Source of the DNA: Sulfurovum sp.
GTDB lineage: Bacteria; Campylobacterota; Campylobacteria; Campylobacterales; Sulfurovaceae
Assembly (NCBI GenBank): GCA_024637255.1
Contig: JAGXFO010000020.1
Location: 9,070-73,069, forward strand
Reading direction: 5' to 3'
DNA: 64,000 bases
The translations under genes and the position numbers were made by a program. Positions 53,528 through 63,100 of the stretch are shown one piece after another. Numbering within the stretch: position 1 is the first letter of the stretch; the number at the start of each line of letters is the position of its first letter. The notes beneath the pieces are model-generated. The model was given only the letters and a program-made list of their open reading frames with translations. It was not told where the DNA came from and ran no database searches.

Positions 53528-54412
53528 TTATTTTTGGAACATTTCGTACTTATATTTTTCCATCGGGGTATTTTCAGTGTTTCCCCACTCTTTCATCGAA
53601 GCATCATAAAGACGAATATTTTTGTACCCCAGCACACCGTTGAGCACAAAATAATTAAACGATGTCTCTAGCCCTCCGGTACAATAGACAAGAATCTCTT
53701 TCGTTTTGTCCAGCTTGTAACCCTCTTTGAAAACGTTTTCTAGCAACATTTTTGGTTTTAGTCTATAGTCTTTTTCTACCGAATAGTTCCACGAGTAACT
53801 CATTGCGCCCGCAATGTGTCCATTTCTTTTTACCGTAGGAGTTGGGGTAACGCCCAGATACATATCGCTAGGACGTGCATCAATCATAGGAATTTTCCCT
53901 AGAGCATTTTTAACATAGTGCATATCTGCTATTTTATTTTTATCTAGCGAAGCTTTGAACGGAGTCTTGCTAATGGATGGCTTTATGTTGGTAAGTGGCA
54001 ATTTACTCTTTCTCCACGCCTCGAGTCCGCCATCTAGCAACGCTACATTTCTAACACCATGATAATGAAGTGCCCAGTAGATATACGATGCCTTAAGCAG
54101 GTCTATGGGCTCTTTGATCGGAGCATAGAGGATGACATTGCTATTTTCATCGATCCCGAGTCGAGAAGTTTCAGCCTCAATTTCAGCTACGGGACGAACA
54201 GAGAGGAAAGTGCCATTGTCATATCGCCATTTATCTATACTGGTATGAACGGCATTGGGGATGTGCTCAGATGAGTACAAATCTCCACCCGACACTTCTA
54301 CTATGCGCATATGGCTGTCATTTTTGTGTTCGTTAAGCCACTGCGCAGTGACAATAGGCTCAATTGCCATAAGCGGCATAGCTAAACCAACTAAGAGAAT
54401 AAAAAATTTCAT
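53528..54412 (-). CDS. Periplasmic two-domain rhodanese sulfurtransferase
   Basis: A 294-residue protein with a signal peptide (residues 1-16, ILLVGLAMPLMA) and two rhodanese domains, as in SseA/thiosulphate sulfurtransferases. The first domain is inactive-looking (LLDGGLEAWRKSKLPL). The second holds IDARPSDMYLG and the active-site Cys in LVYCTGGLETSFNYF, at about residue 243. It probably moves sulfane sulphur outside the cytoplasm, which fits a sulphur-oxidising organism. The loop CTGGLET differs from the CRKGVT of mammalian rhodanese, so the substrate may differ. Confidence 0.87.
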   Translation of the reverse strand: MKFFILLVGLAMPLMAIEPIVTAQWLNEHKNDSHMRIVEVSGGDLYSSEHIPNAVHTSIDKWRYDNGTFLSVRPVAEIEAETSRLGIDENSNVILYAPIKEPIDLLKASYIYWALHYHGVRNVALLDGGLEAWRKSKLPLTNIKPSISKTPFKASLDKNKIADMHYVKNALGKIPMIDARPSDMYLGVTPTPTVKRNGHIAGAMSYSWNYSVEKDYRLKPKMLLENVFKEGYKLDKTKEILVYCTGGLETSFNYFVLNGVLGYKNIRLYDASMKEWGNTENTPMEKYKYEMFQK

Positions 54413-54501
54413 GTGTTTCCTTTTTAAATAAATACCATCATATCATAGTATAATAATGTAGAGGTTTTTCTTTTTATCAACTTATTTCAGTCTTGCTAAC
54501 A

Positions 54502-54531
54502 TTTCCAAAGTTCCTATCTAAACTTTGGAAA
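54502..54531. repeat. Perfect inverted repeat in a divergent promoter region
   Basis: Arms TTTCCAAAGTT and AACTTTGGAAA (11 bases each) around an 8-base loop. It lies in the 328-base gap between the rhodanese and DedA genes, which start away from each other. A related word, CTTGGAAAATTCCA, is found about 40 bases downstream, and TATAAT at 54617-54622 may be a promoter for the DedA gene. The rest of the gap shows no gene. Confidence 0.5.
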
Positions 54532-54740
54532 AGAAAGTCATTTTTATCCTCCTGTGTATTCATTCTGAGACTTGGAAAATTCCATTGAATAATGATTTAA
54601 TTTAGGTCAGTAGCGATATAATGCCTCTCTTTAAGACTTAGGTATTATATGTCATAAATGATAATCTTAAACTATGGTCATTGATTCTAAGTAAACTTGA
54701 ACCAACAAAATATTTATCAACAAAATATGATTAGGAAAAA

Positions 54741-55415
54741 ATGAAGCTAAAACTAAAAAATAATTCTGGAAAAATTTTAGCTGTTATTGTAGTAACCTTT
54801 GCTCTTTTTATAATATACAACCTGTATTATGCACCGGGTGCCGGTATTGAAGATAAGTTTATATACTTACTCAAAACCCACGGCTATATTATACTTTTTG
54901 CATGGAGTGTTGTAGAGGGTGAAGCTGGACTCATCATGGCCGGGATCTTATCGCATACTGGAGATATGAATTTATTTTTAGCTATATTTATTGCAGGACT
55001 TGGCGGTTTTATTGGAGATCAAATATATTTTTATATTGGAAGATTCAACAAATCATACGTGCATAGAAAGTTTAAAGGTCAAAGAAGAAAAGTTGCACTA
55101 GCACATCTTTTACTCAAAAAATATGGATGGCCAATCATTTTTCTACAAAGATATATGTATGGCATGAGAACCATCATACCAATTTCTATCGGGCTTACAC
55201 GATATGATGCCAAGACGTTTGCATTCATTAATTTAATAAGTGCATGGTGTTGGGCTGCCATTACAATTGTGTCTGCCTGGTATTTTGGAGAACAAATACT
55301 TCAAATGTTAGTTTGGGCAAAAAATCATTGGTACTTAACGCTAGCATTTGTCGCAATAGCGGGCAGTGGAATATTTTATTATTTTCATAAAGTAACAGGA
55401 AAAGGAAATAAATGA
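54741..55415 (+). CDS. DedA-family membrane protein
   Basis: A 224-residue inner-membrane protein of the DedA/VTT family. SVVEGEAGLIMAGILSH and GGFIGDQIYFYIGRF carry the family's acidic residues, and FLQRYMYGMRTIIPISIGLT the conserved Arg. DedA proteins are lipid flippases or carriers linked to undecaprenyl phosphate recycling and membrane potential. AGGAAAAA precedes the ATG. Confidence 0.9.
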   Translation: MKLKLKNNSGKILAVIVVTFALFIIYNLYYAPGAGIEDKFIYLLKTHGYIILFAWSVVEGEAGLIMAGILSHTGDMNLFLAIFIAGLGGFIGDQIYFYIGRFNKSYVHRKFKGQRRKVALAHLLLKKYGWPIIFLQRYMYGMRTIIPISIGLTRYDAKTFAFINLISAWCWAAITIVSAWYFGEQILQMLVWAKNHWYLTLAFVAIAGSGIFYYFHKVTGKGNK

Positions 55416-55666
55416 TTTGCAAGAGATCAAGCATTGGCATCACTTGACCTTTATAGTTAATTCCTTTAGCTGCACTTGACAATCATATGCAAAGTGCAGT
55501 GAAAGCTGTATTAAAAAATCCAATCCTAAAGGCATGTAAAACTTATGACTAGATGTGCGTAGAAGTATTATGGTATCATAATCCCAGCTTACTTTATTTG
55601 GATATAATCATTGAGATTTTGAGACGCTAAAAAGAATGAATTTAAATATTAAAACAAAGGGTTGTC
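55416..55666 (+). other. Intergenic region with a possible gene relic
   Basis: This 251-base gap contains 29 open plus-strand codons at 55463-55552 reading IPLAALDNHMQSAVKAVL and ending KACKTYD before TAG. The composition looks protein-like, but I recognise no family. An inverted repeat (CTGCACTT and AAGTGCAG, 55470-55499) lies within it. TATAAT at 55603-55608 is the likely -10 box of the next gene. Confidence 0.3.
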
Positions 55667-57661
55667 TTGGAGGAAAAATTCGAAAAACTGTTGGAAATGC
55701 TTGAGAATGACGAGATATATATTATCGATAAACTCAGCCATGTTATCGGCTTTATCAGACCATCCAATCCAAAAGAAATCGGATCTACGTTGGAGGCGAT
55801 GCATCGTATTATAAAGTTTTTTCAAAAAGAAGATAAGGTTGCCACAGGTATCTCTGATGCAATCAACCTATTGTTGATAGAGTCGAAAATATCTACCAAT
55901 ATTACAAGTCTGGGTATTTTATCGCGCAATGGATTTCGCCATGAATTAAGTGAACGCTTTTACAATAAATTCCTTCCAAACCCTCCTAAAAAAGGAGATT
56001 TTGGATACATCTTTGCAACACTCTTTCATAAAAAAGATGATCATATCTGGGTCAATGCAATAGGGGATGAAGAGTGGATCACATTTTTTGCTTCTATTTT
56101 GTCGAGTGAAACCTATAGAGAAGAGACAACAAACCATCTTTTTTCAGAATTCTTGTATGCCGCTGAGATTTTATCGATATGGATAGCCTCAAAAGAGTTT
56201 GATGATAATTTTATCAGGCTGGATAAATCACTTTTAAATAAGGATTCTGCATTTATTGCCTTGCATCGGGAGATCAATGACTTTGTTCAAAAAATCCAGG
56301 CAGAACATATTGATCTGGGTTCAATAGAGATTGATTTGCGCCATATCTATGTACTTCTAGAACAGTGCAAGGAACAGGTCAGTTTCTTAAGGAAAAAATC
56401 TATTGACAACGGAATCTCTATAGCTTTGACATATGAACTTGAGCGTTTGGGACAGGTGATTCAGAGGCTTGAAGAGATCTTGAAGTTAATCACAAAGTCT
56501 GACACCCCCGAATCCCATCTTGTCTTTATGGAGCTCTTCAGGGAGTCGGTGGAAAAAAATGCAACCAAGAACTCACTTTATGAAGTTTATCAGCAAAGTA
56601 TCAGAGTGCTTGCAAAAAGTGTTACGAGCAATACAAGTGAACATGGCGAACACTATATCACGGATAATTTACAGCAATATACAAAAATGTTTTTAAGCGC
56701 AAGCGGTGCAGGGGTGATTATTGCCATGATGGCACTGATCAAGATCAAGATTATACAAGCGGGATTCTCAGAAGGCGTAGAGACGATATGGGTAAGTTTA
56801 AACTATGGATTGGGATTTGTATTGATCCATCTTCTAGGCTTCACTGTTGCTACAAAACAGCCTGCCATGACTGCTTCTACCTTTGCAAAAGCAGTCGAAA
56901 AAGGGGAGAAGAGTTGGGCAAATCAGAAAAAACTTGTAGAACTTATTATTCAGGTAAGCCGATCTCAATTTGCCGCCGTAGTGGGGAATGTCGTATTTGC
57001 GTTACTCATGGCGTTTGGCATAGCCTACTTTGTGATGAGCTGTGGAGAAAATATTCTTTCTCTTGAAGAGGCACAGTATTATTTGCACAGACTTGAACCA
57101 TATCCTGCTTTGATATACGCCGCAATCGCAGGTGTATGGCTTTTTTGTTCAGGGTTGATAGCAGGATATTTTGATAACCGGGCAAATTTTTTGGAACTTA
57201 GAGAGAGGTATTTTCATCACCCCTTACTGAAAAAGTTACTCAAAGAGAATAAAAGAGAAAAGCTAGCGGACTATCTGCATAAACAGCATGGAGCCATTGC
57301 CGGAAACTTCTTTTTTGGTGTACTTTTGGGGATCACTCCTTATATGGGCTATCTGTTTGATTTGCCCATAGATATCAGTCATGTTGCTTTCTCTACGGCA
57401 TACCTGGGGTACAGTAGTATGCAAATCGATATTTCACTGAGTGAATTCTTGCTCTTTTTGGTTTTTGTACTTCTGATCGGTCTGGTCAATCTCTCAGTGA
57501 GTTTTATATTGGCACTTAAGGTTTCGCTTTTATCAAGGGATTCCTACTTTGGAAACCTCTTCTCTTTTATCAAGCTCTTTATCAGGGAATCACTAAGGCG
57601 ACCGCTTGACCTGTTCTTCCCACCTAAAAAAATAACAGAAAAGAACGAAGAGATAAAATAG
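55667..57661 (+). CDS. COG4389 (Gcr 'site-specific recombinase') membrane protein
   Basis: A 664-residue protein of the family named after gonococcal Gcr. The name 'recombinase' is misleading, since no recombinase active site is visible. The N-terminal half is helical and soluble. From about residue 345 there are several membrane segments (SASGAGVIIAMMALIKI, NYGLGFVLIHLLGFTVATKQ, then FFFGVLLGITPYMGYLFDLP). The start is a TTG at 55667 with AAAGGG upstream; the next ATG is at 55697 and has no better site. The function is unknown. Confidence 0.75.
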   Translation: MEEKFEKLLEMLENDEIYIIDKLSHVIGFIRPSNPKEIGSTLEAMHRIIKFFQKEDKVATGISDAINLLLIESKISTNITSLGILSRNGFRHELSERFYNKFLPNPPKKGDFGYIFATLFHKKDDHIWVNAIGDEEWITFFASILSSETYREETTNHLFSEFLYAAEILSIWIASKEFDDNFIRLDKSLLNKDSAFIALHREINDFVQKIQAEHIDLGSIEIDLRHIYVLLEQCKEQVSFLRKKSIDNGISIALTYELERLGQVIQRLEEILKLITKSDTPESHLVFMELFRESVEKNATKNSLYEVYQQSIRVLAKSVTSNTSEHGEHYITDNLQQYTKMFLSASGAGVIIAMMALIKIKIIQAGFSEGVETIWVSLNYGLGFVLIHLLGFTVATKQPAMTASTFAKAVEKGEKSWANQKKLVELIIQVSRSQFAAVVGNVVFALLMAFGIAYFVMSCGENILSLEEAQYYLHRLEPYPALIYAAIAGVWLFCSGLIAGYFDNRANFLELRERYFHHPLLKKLLKENKREKLADYLHKQHGAIAGNFFFGVLLGITPYMGYLFDLPIDISHVAFSTAYLGYSSMQIDISLSEFLLFLVFVLLIGLVNLSVSFILALKVSLLSRDSYFGNLFSFIKLFIRESLRRPLDLFFPPKKITEKNEEIK

Positions 57662-57719
57662 ATGAAGAGTAACCTCGCATCTTAGATGGAATGGAATAAG
57701 AAATAATTTGAATTTGGTC

Positions 57720-57748
57720 TTGACAGAGGCGGGCAGTTTACGTATAAT
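57720..57748 (+). promoter_or_regulatory. Perfect consensus sigma70 promoter
   Basis: TTGACA (57720-57725) and TATAAT (57743-57748) separated by exactly 17 bases, matching the E. coli consensus at all twelve positions. Transcription would start near 57755 and read into the cytochrome gene at 57987, leaving a leader of about 230 bases. Such a complete -35 box is unusual among the promoters of this window. Confidence 0.75.
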
Positions 57749-57796
57749 AAATAAAGATTACTTCTAGAAATAATATTTTCTTATTTTGTACGAGAG

Positions 57797-57985
57797 ATGA
57801 GAATAACACGTTCTTCTTTCAGAGGTGTTCATCTGTGGTTCCCGTGGAAAAGTGTTAGAGGTGCCGTCTTTGAATTTAGAGAAATGTTTTATCAGCTTGA
57901 ATTAGCGTCAAAATTATTTAGAGCGGAGTTTTTCTTAAGGCAACAGATTGGTCAAGAGCGGCTTAGAAACGATGAAAGGTTAAGA
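57797..57985 (+). other. Leader region with an open frame of doubtful coding value
   Basis: The 325 bases between the COG4389 and cytochrome genes contain, after the promoter, an open frame from an ATG at 57797 that would overlap the cytochrome gene by almost 200 bases. The 63 codons before the overlap are rich in Phe, Arg and Glu (FREMFYQLELASKLFRAEFF). No family was recognised and the ribosome site is weak. It may be a small protein, a relic or non-coding leader. Confidence 0.25.
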
Positions 57986-57986
57986 G

Positions 57987-59390
57987 ATGAAATGCATGAA
58001 TCATTCAAAAAGAGCGGCAGCGCTTTTTTTCTCTGTGGCAATAGTGTCTGTTGGAGTAACAATGCTCCATGCAGAGGAAGAAAAAACTTCGAGTTATGCA
58101 CCCATAGTACTCAAAGAAGATATGAATTCAACGATCAAGCGGATGCAGGGAGACAAACCGAAGATCGAGGCAGAACACAATGAACTGCTCAGTGAACGTT
58201 ATGATTTAAGTGACAGGCCCTCTAAAGTTGTAGCGATGTCGGGAGGCAAGCCTGTCCAGGAAGGTGTGAGGGTCAAGCTGTCAGAGGGGATGAGCTGGGA
58301 AAAGCTCTCTTCTATGAGTGCTGATGAGATACGAGAAAAAGGGCTTTTTCCTCAAGGCTTTATGCCGCTTCCGCATCCAAACCATAATGAGGGAGGAATG
58401 CTCTTTCCTAAATTCCATATCGACAAAATCAAGAAACAGGACCAAAGAGATTTGACCCGTTTCGATCTCGATTTCGATCTCGCGGATCACTTTTTACCTG
58501 AATACCCGTCACCTATCTATCTGACTACACGAGCTGATCTTGGGGATGTCTCCAAAGGGCAATTGGTTACGGTCAATAACTATTTCGAGCTTTTCGACGG
58601 AATACTAAATCCTAAGCAGCTGGAGGGATTGCGTCTATTGGTCACCCCATTCCCCCAGCAACAGTTCAATGCTACCAATGACCGCAGAAGCGAACAGCCT
58701 AGTTTTGGTGTAACCTGTTTTGATTGTCATGCAAACGGTAACAGCAATGGAGCGACGCACCTTGTCGGCGATATCCGTCCGCAGGAAAACAGACGTCGTC
58801 TAGACACACCAACTTTACGCGGCGTGTATCAGCAGAGACTTTTCGGTTCTCAGCGTGCATTGAAATCTGTTGAGGATTTTACGGAGTTTGAACAACGCGC
58901 TGCCTATTTTGACGGCGATCATGTTATTGCTGCAAAAAAAGGGGTTAATCCACTAGAGCGCGGCTCTCAGATTCATTTTATGGCCGAATTTCAAGAAATC
59001 CTTGATTTCCCGCCAGCGCCGAAACTGGATGTTTTCGGAAAACTTGATCCGAGTAAAGCGACAGAAGCCGAGCTTCGCGGAGAAGCGGTTTTCAACGGCA
59101 AAGGAAGATGTATTGAGTGTCACAGTGGACCGGCATTGAGTGATAACAACATGCACGACATGAAAGTTGAACGTTTCTATAAACCGATGAAGAAGAATGG
59201 TCTTCTTGCTACGGCTCAGGGTCCTATAAAAAGCTTCCCGTTACGCGGCATCAAAGACACTCCTCCATACCTTCATGATGGTAGATTGTTGACACTTGAA
59301 GATACTGTTGAGTTTTTCAATCTTGTTCTGAACACAAAACTCTCCGCTGAGGAGAAAGAAGATTTAGTGAGCTATATGCAGGCACTATAG
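57987..59390 (+). CDS. Periplasmic di-haem c-type cytochrome (peroxidase-like)
   Basis: A 467-residue exported cytochrome. A signal peptide covers about residues 1-29 (AAALFFSVAIVSVGVTMLHA). Two CxxCH haem-attachment motifs are present: CFDCH at about residue 243 and CIECH at about 375. RGVYQQRLFGSQRALKSVED, LRGIKDTPPYLHDGRLLTLE and TVEFFNLVLNTKLSAEEKED follow the pattern of cytochrome c peroxidase/MauG relatives. It could reduce H2O2 or pass electrons in the periplasm. The ATG at 57996 is an alternative start. It stands behind a perfect consensus promoter and its codons look more GC-rich than those of the defence genes next to it. Confidence 0.85.
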   Translation: MKCMNHSKRAAALFFSVAIVSVGVTMLHAEEEKTSSYAPIVLKEDMNSTIKRMQGDKPKIEAEHNELLSERYDLSDRPSKVVAMSGGKPVQEGVRVKLSEGMSWEKLSSMSADEIREKGLFPQGFMPLPHPNHNEGGMLFPKFHIDKIKKQDQRDLTRFDLDFDLADHFLPEYPSPIYLTTRADLGDVSKGQLVTVNNYFELFDGILNPKQLEGLRLLVTPFPQQQFNATNDRRSEQPSFGVTCFDCHANGNSNGATHLVGDIRPQENRRRLDTPTLRGVYQQRLFGSQRALKSVEDFTEFEQRAAYFDGDHVIAAKKGVNPLERGSQIHFMAEFQEILDFPPAPKLDVFGKLDPSKATEAELRGEAVFNGKGRCIECHSGPALSDNNMHDMKVERFYKPMKKNGLLATAQGPIKSFPLRGIKDTPPYLHDGRLLTLEDTVEFFNLVLNTKLSAEEKEDLVSYMQAL

Positions 59391-59399
59391 ACGCTTCTG

Positions 59400-59642
59400 C
59401 TACCTGACTTTACTCGGGTAGCCAGATAAAGCACCAATGAACTGTTCGGAAATTCCGAACAATTCATTTTCATCAAGTTCGCCCTCGTCAAAAATATGGG
59501 AAATATGTTCACTTATTGTCGCTTTGGACTTGCCAAACACTTCGCACAGCTGAGATTGAGAAAGCCAAATGCTTTTTTCTTCAAACCGCACATCGACTTT
59601 TATATCGCCATTTTCATTTTGATAAATCAACATTTCACTCAT
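59400..59642 (-). pseudogene. RhuM-family N-terminal fragment
   Basis: An 80-residue reading frame that matches only the N-terminus of RhuM virulence-type proteins (about 330 residues): EMLIYQNENGDIKVDVRFEE, then SIWLSQSQLCEVFGKSKATI and ISHIFDEGELDENELF. After GELDEN the match ends and the frame runs out in unrelated residues (ALSGYPSKVR). The downstream bases hold the end of the cytochrome gene, so the 3' part of rhuM has been lost. RhuM genes commonly accompany restriction-modification systems. Confidence 0.7.
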
Positions 59643-59665
59643 CTGCTTTCTCCCTTTGCTTATTT

Positions 59666-60109
59666 TTATTCAGCTTGTACCATTTTTATATTTAGTTCTT
59701 CAATTATTTCAATTATTCCTAAAAGATTTTCTTTTAAATTTAAAACTCTTTCTGTGTACGTCATTACATCAGAGTCTATTATTACCTCTCTCTCAAGTAT
59801 TGTTTCATCAATTTGATATGTTAATAAATCATATATTGAATGAGATAAATAATTTCTTTGCGTTTTCATCATTGATAAAATGGCTTTAAGATTTGAACTT
59901 AATAATCCATTTTTATCCAATTCATTTATCAGATTCCCAAGTGTTGCTTTATTCTTGAAGAGTTTTATTTTATTCTTTTCTAAATATTGTGAGAGAATTG
60001 ATTCTAATTTACCCGACAATAACAAAACCCGCCCAAGTTCTTGACAAAAAATATCATCAATAAGAAGTAAATTAAAAAAAGGTTCATGCGATTTGTTATT
60101 TATAAGCAT
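59666..60109 (-). CDS. HEPN-like protein with an RX4H motif
   Basis: A 147-residue all-helical protein. QRNYLSHSIYDLL carries Arg85-Asn86-x3-His90, the RNx3H form of the RX4-6H active site of HEPN ribonucleases, located in the expected helix after a loop (SSNLKAILSMMKT). The ATG directly follows the TAG of the restriction-modification gene and GGAGGGGAGA overlaps that gene's last codons, so translation is coupled. HEPN proteins near defence genes act as toxins, abortive-infection RNases or regulators. No matching MNT nucleotidyltransferase antitoxin gene is adjacent. The function is inference from one motif, fold pattern and context. Confidence 0.6.
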   Translation of the reverse strand: MLINNKSHEPFFNLLLIDDIFCQELGRVLLLSGKLESILSQYLEKNKIKLFKNKATLGNLINELDKNGLLSSNLKAILSMMKTQRNYLSHSIYDLLTYQIDETILEREVIIDSDVMTYTERVLNLKENLLGIIEIIEELNIKMVQAE

Positions 60110-63100
60110 CTATCTCCCCTCCACAATCCCAATCTCATCCTCACTCAAGCCATAAAGCACATACACCATCGCATCGATCTCTTTGTCCGTTTTGGCAATC
60201 TGTGTTTTCAGCTCCAAAACCGCATTTTTATCATTCTCGAAAAGTGCCGACCAATCGTTTTTGAAATTTCGTTCTTCGAGCTTATCGGCAAATTTGAGTT
60301 TTTTGGCTTTGCTGTACTCTTTGACAAACTCATCAAACTCTAACTCTTCAAATTTTTGCAGTTTTTGAGGTGTTTTTTCTAAGCTTAATTCTTTGAGAAA
60401 GTTTTGTTTTGCTGTTTGGAGTTGCTTGGTCAGGCTGAGCATTAAATCGGCTTTTTTGATAAATGGCTGTTGCGATGGTTGATCTATTTCTTTAAATGGA
60501 AATTGTCTCAAATCATTTAAAATAATTTTTGGAAACATTTGTCTAACTGATTTTGCAGTATTTTTCATAAAATAATAAGACATTAAAGAACTATTCAAAA
60601 TCACAACGATATATTTTAAAGATATATTCTTGTTTTCTTTTTCAATAATGCCAATATTACTTCGATTATATAAATAGATATCTTCACTATATGTTGCAAT
60701 AATACTATTCGGATATTTTCCAGTAATCTCTCTGATTATAATTTTTTTACCATCAAATAAATTAAAAGTTCGAGGTGATGCTAGATGTTCCCCATATTTT
60801 AAATAAAGTCCATTCCAAGAAATCAAATATCTTCCAACATCTTTGCCATCAAGATATTTTAATGTATTCTCATCAAATTTATAACTGTAATCATAAGGGC
60901 GATTTTTTACATCATCAGCACTTTGTTTTGGAATTCCTTTATCTTTTTCATAAGCTTGTAATCCAGCTTTAATCTGTACAATCGAATCAAGAATTACAGA
61001 ATTATTTTGTAATTTTTCAATTAATTGTGAACTATCATCATCCGAAAATACTCTAAATTCATATCCCTCGTTTTTGGAAAAATCATATTGATTCTTTTGA
61101 TGGGAAATAATAAACTCAGTCTCAACACTTAAAAGCACATCGAATTCATTGTTAGCTATTTTTTCTTTTTCGGCAATCAATATAATTGTTTCTACATTTA
61201 CATTTTCAAATGAATAACCCGATAAATTGATGATTTGGCGTAACTTACAATTATCTAAAATATATTGTCTTAAACCTTGCCCTGAATAGACCATTAGCCA
61301 AGCGTTAGGAACAATCAAGCCATAATAAGCATTAGGTTGGATTAATTCGACAGCTTTTTCCATGAATAAAAGATATGTATTAATTTGATAATTAGCTGAT
61401 TTATAATTTTTGACATAGTAATCTTTCTCAATCTGATTCATATTCTCGCGAGCGAATACATACGGCGGATTCCCGATAACAACATCAAAACCGCCATGCT
61501 CAAAAACTTCGGGAAATTCTTCTTCCCACACAAACGCATTTTCGGCAACGCTTTTATCTGCTATCAAACTATTGCCACATTTTATTTTAGCCCCTAAATT
61601 GATAAGCTCTCGCCCCTTATGCGCTGTCCGTAGCCACAAACTAAGCTTGGCAATCTCAACCGCATCCTCATTTATATCCACACCATAGAGATTGTGCTCC
61701 AAAATGCTTTTTTCAATCTCGTATCCAATCCTCAAATCTTCGTAAGGCAATAGCAAGTCCCGTATAAGGGTATGTTCACGGATGAGAAATTCTAACGCTT
61801 GGTTGAGAAACGCACCGCTCCCACATGCAGGGTCGAGGATCTTTAGGTGCGTTAGCCATTCTCGATACGCTGTCAATGTCTCTTTGTATTTCTGTTCCGC
61901 TTTAGTAAGTTTACGAGGATTGAGTACCATCGTTTCAGGCTCGATTTTCAACTCTTCCTTTTTATCACTGCAGAGTTTTCCGAGGGTGTTTTCAACGATG
62001 TAACGGGTGATGTATTCGGGAGTGTAAAATACACCGTCTTTTTTACGTTTGGACTTTTTCTTGTCAAATTCTGTATCGTTGATGGAGGCGTTTATCTCTT
62101 CAAGGTCGGTGAGAGATTGCTCGAAAATATGACCCAAAATATTGACGCTAATATCACTTCCGAAATTATAATCGCTGAGCTTTTGTGCTTCCACATCGAG
62201 ATAACTGTCATCGATTATAAGAGTATCAAGCATCTCATCGGTAGCAAATAAGCCACCGTTGTATTTATCGATACCCAGCTTACTGTTTCCCTCGTTGATA
62301 GCGTTGAAATAGAACTTGTAAATATCATACAGTGAATACGACGTAAAGGCTTGATTTTTAAAATACTCCCGTATCTCTTTGACGGTGTTGGGCTTGAGCA
62401 GATTGGTATCTTCGGCAAAGAGGATAAAGATAATGCGGTCACACAGTTTTTGGGTGAGGCGCAGGAGTGTTTGTTTGTCGATATCATTGTTTTTGACAAT
62501 ATTTTCAAAGAGGTGAGTACGAAATGTACTAAAGTCACTATAAAGCTTTTTGGAAATTGTTGCTTCAAAATTTGCCGATTTTTCTTTGAGTTTTAGGGGA
62601 ATGTTCTCTTTGATACTCTCATAACTGATAAGCAAGTGAAGCGTTTTAAATTCGTCATAGGTTAAGGTAAAAAGATTGAATTTTTCATACGCTATTTTTT
62701 TGTCGATGTAAAAACGCAGTTCGTCAAAGTTGGAGATAATAATGTATTTGGAGTTACTGTGAGAGTTGTGATAGTTAAAAGCTTGCCCTTCGACTGCATC
62801 AAGATTTTTGGTCTTTTGGTCTTTTAGCTCCACAATCCCGATAATCTCACCGTTTACATAGAGTACCCCATCGGCTTTTTTACCGTCGGTTTCATTTTTC
62901 TTTTCGCGTTCGAGATTAAAATCTGATGGGTTGCTGCTGTCGAGTGTATAGCCTAAACATGCCTCAAAAATATCTTTTAGAAATCCATCCTGATACTTTT
63001 CTTCTTTAACAGTTTTGATAAACTCGATTTTACTAAGATAGTTTTGGAAATTTGCCCATCGTGTAGCGACGAGACTTTCATCCTGTTTGATGGAATGGAG

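Noticed and set aside
57797..58183. A 128-codon frame overlapping the cytochrome gene
   Set aside because: Its second half overlaps a gene with clear haem motifs in another frame, and it has no family match; kept only as a doubtful leader feature.
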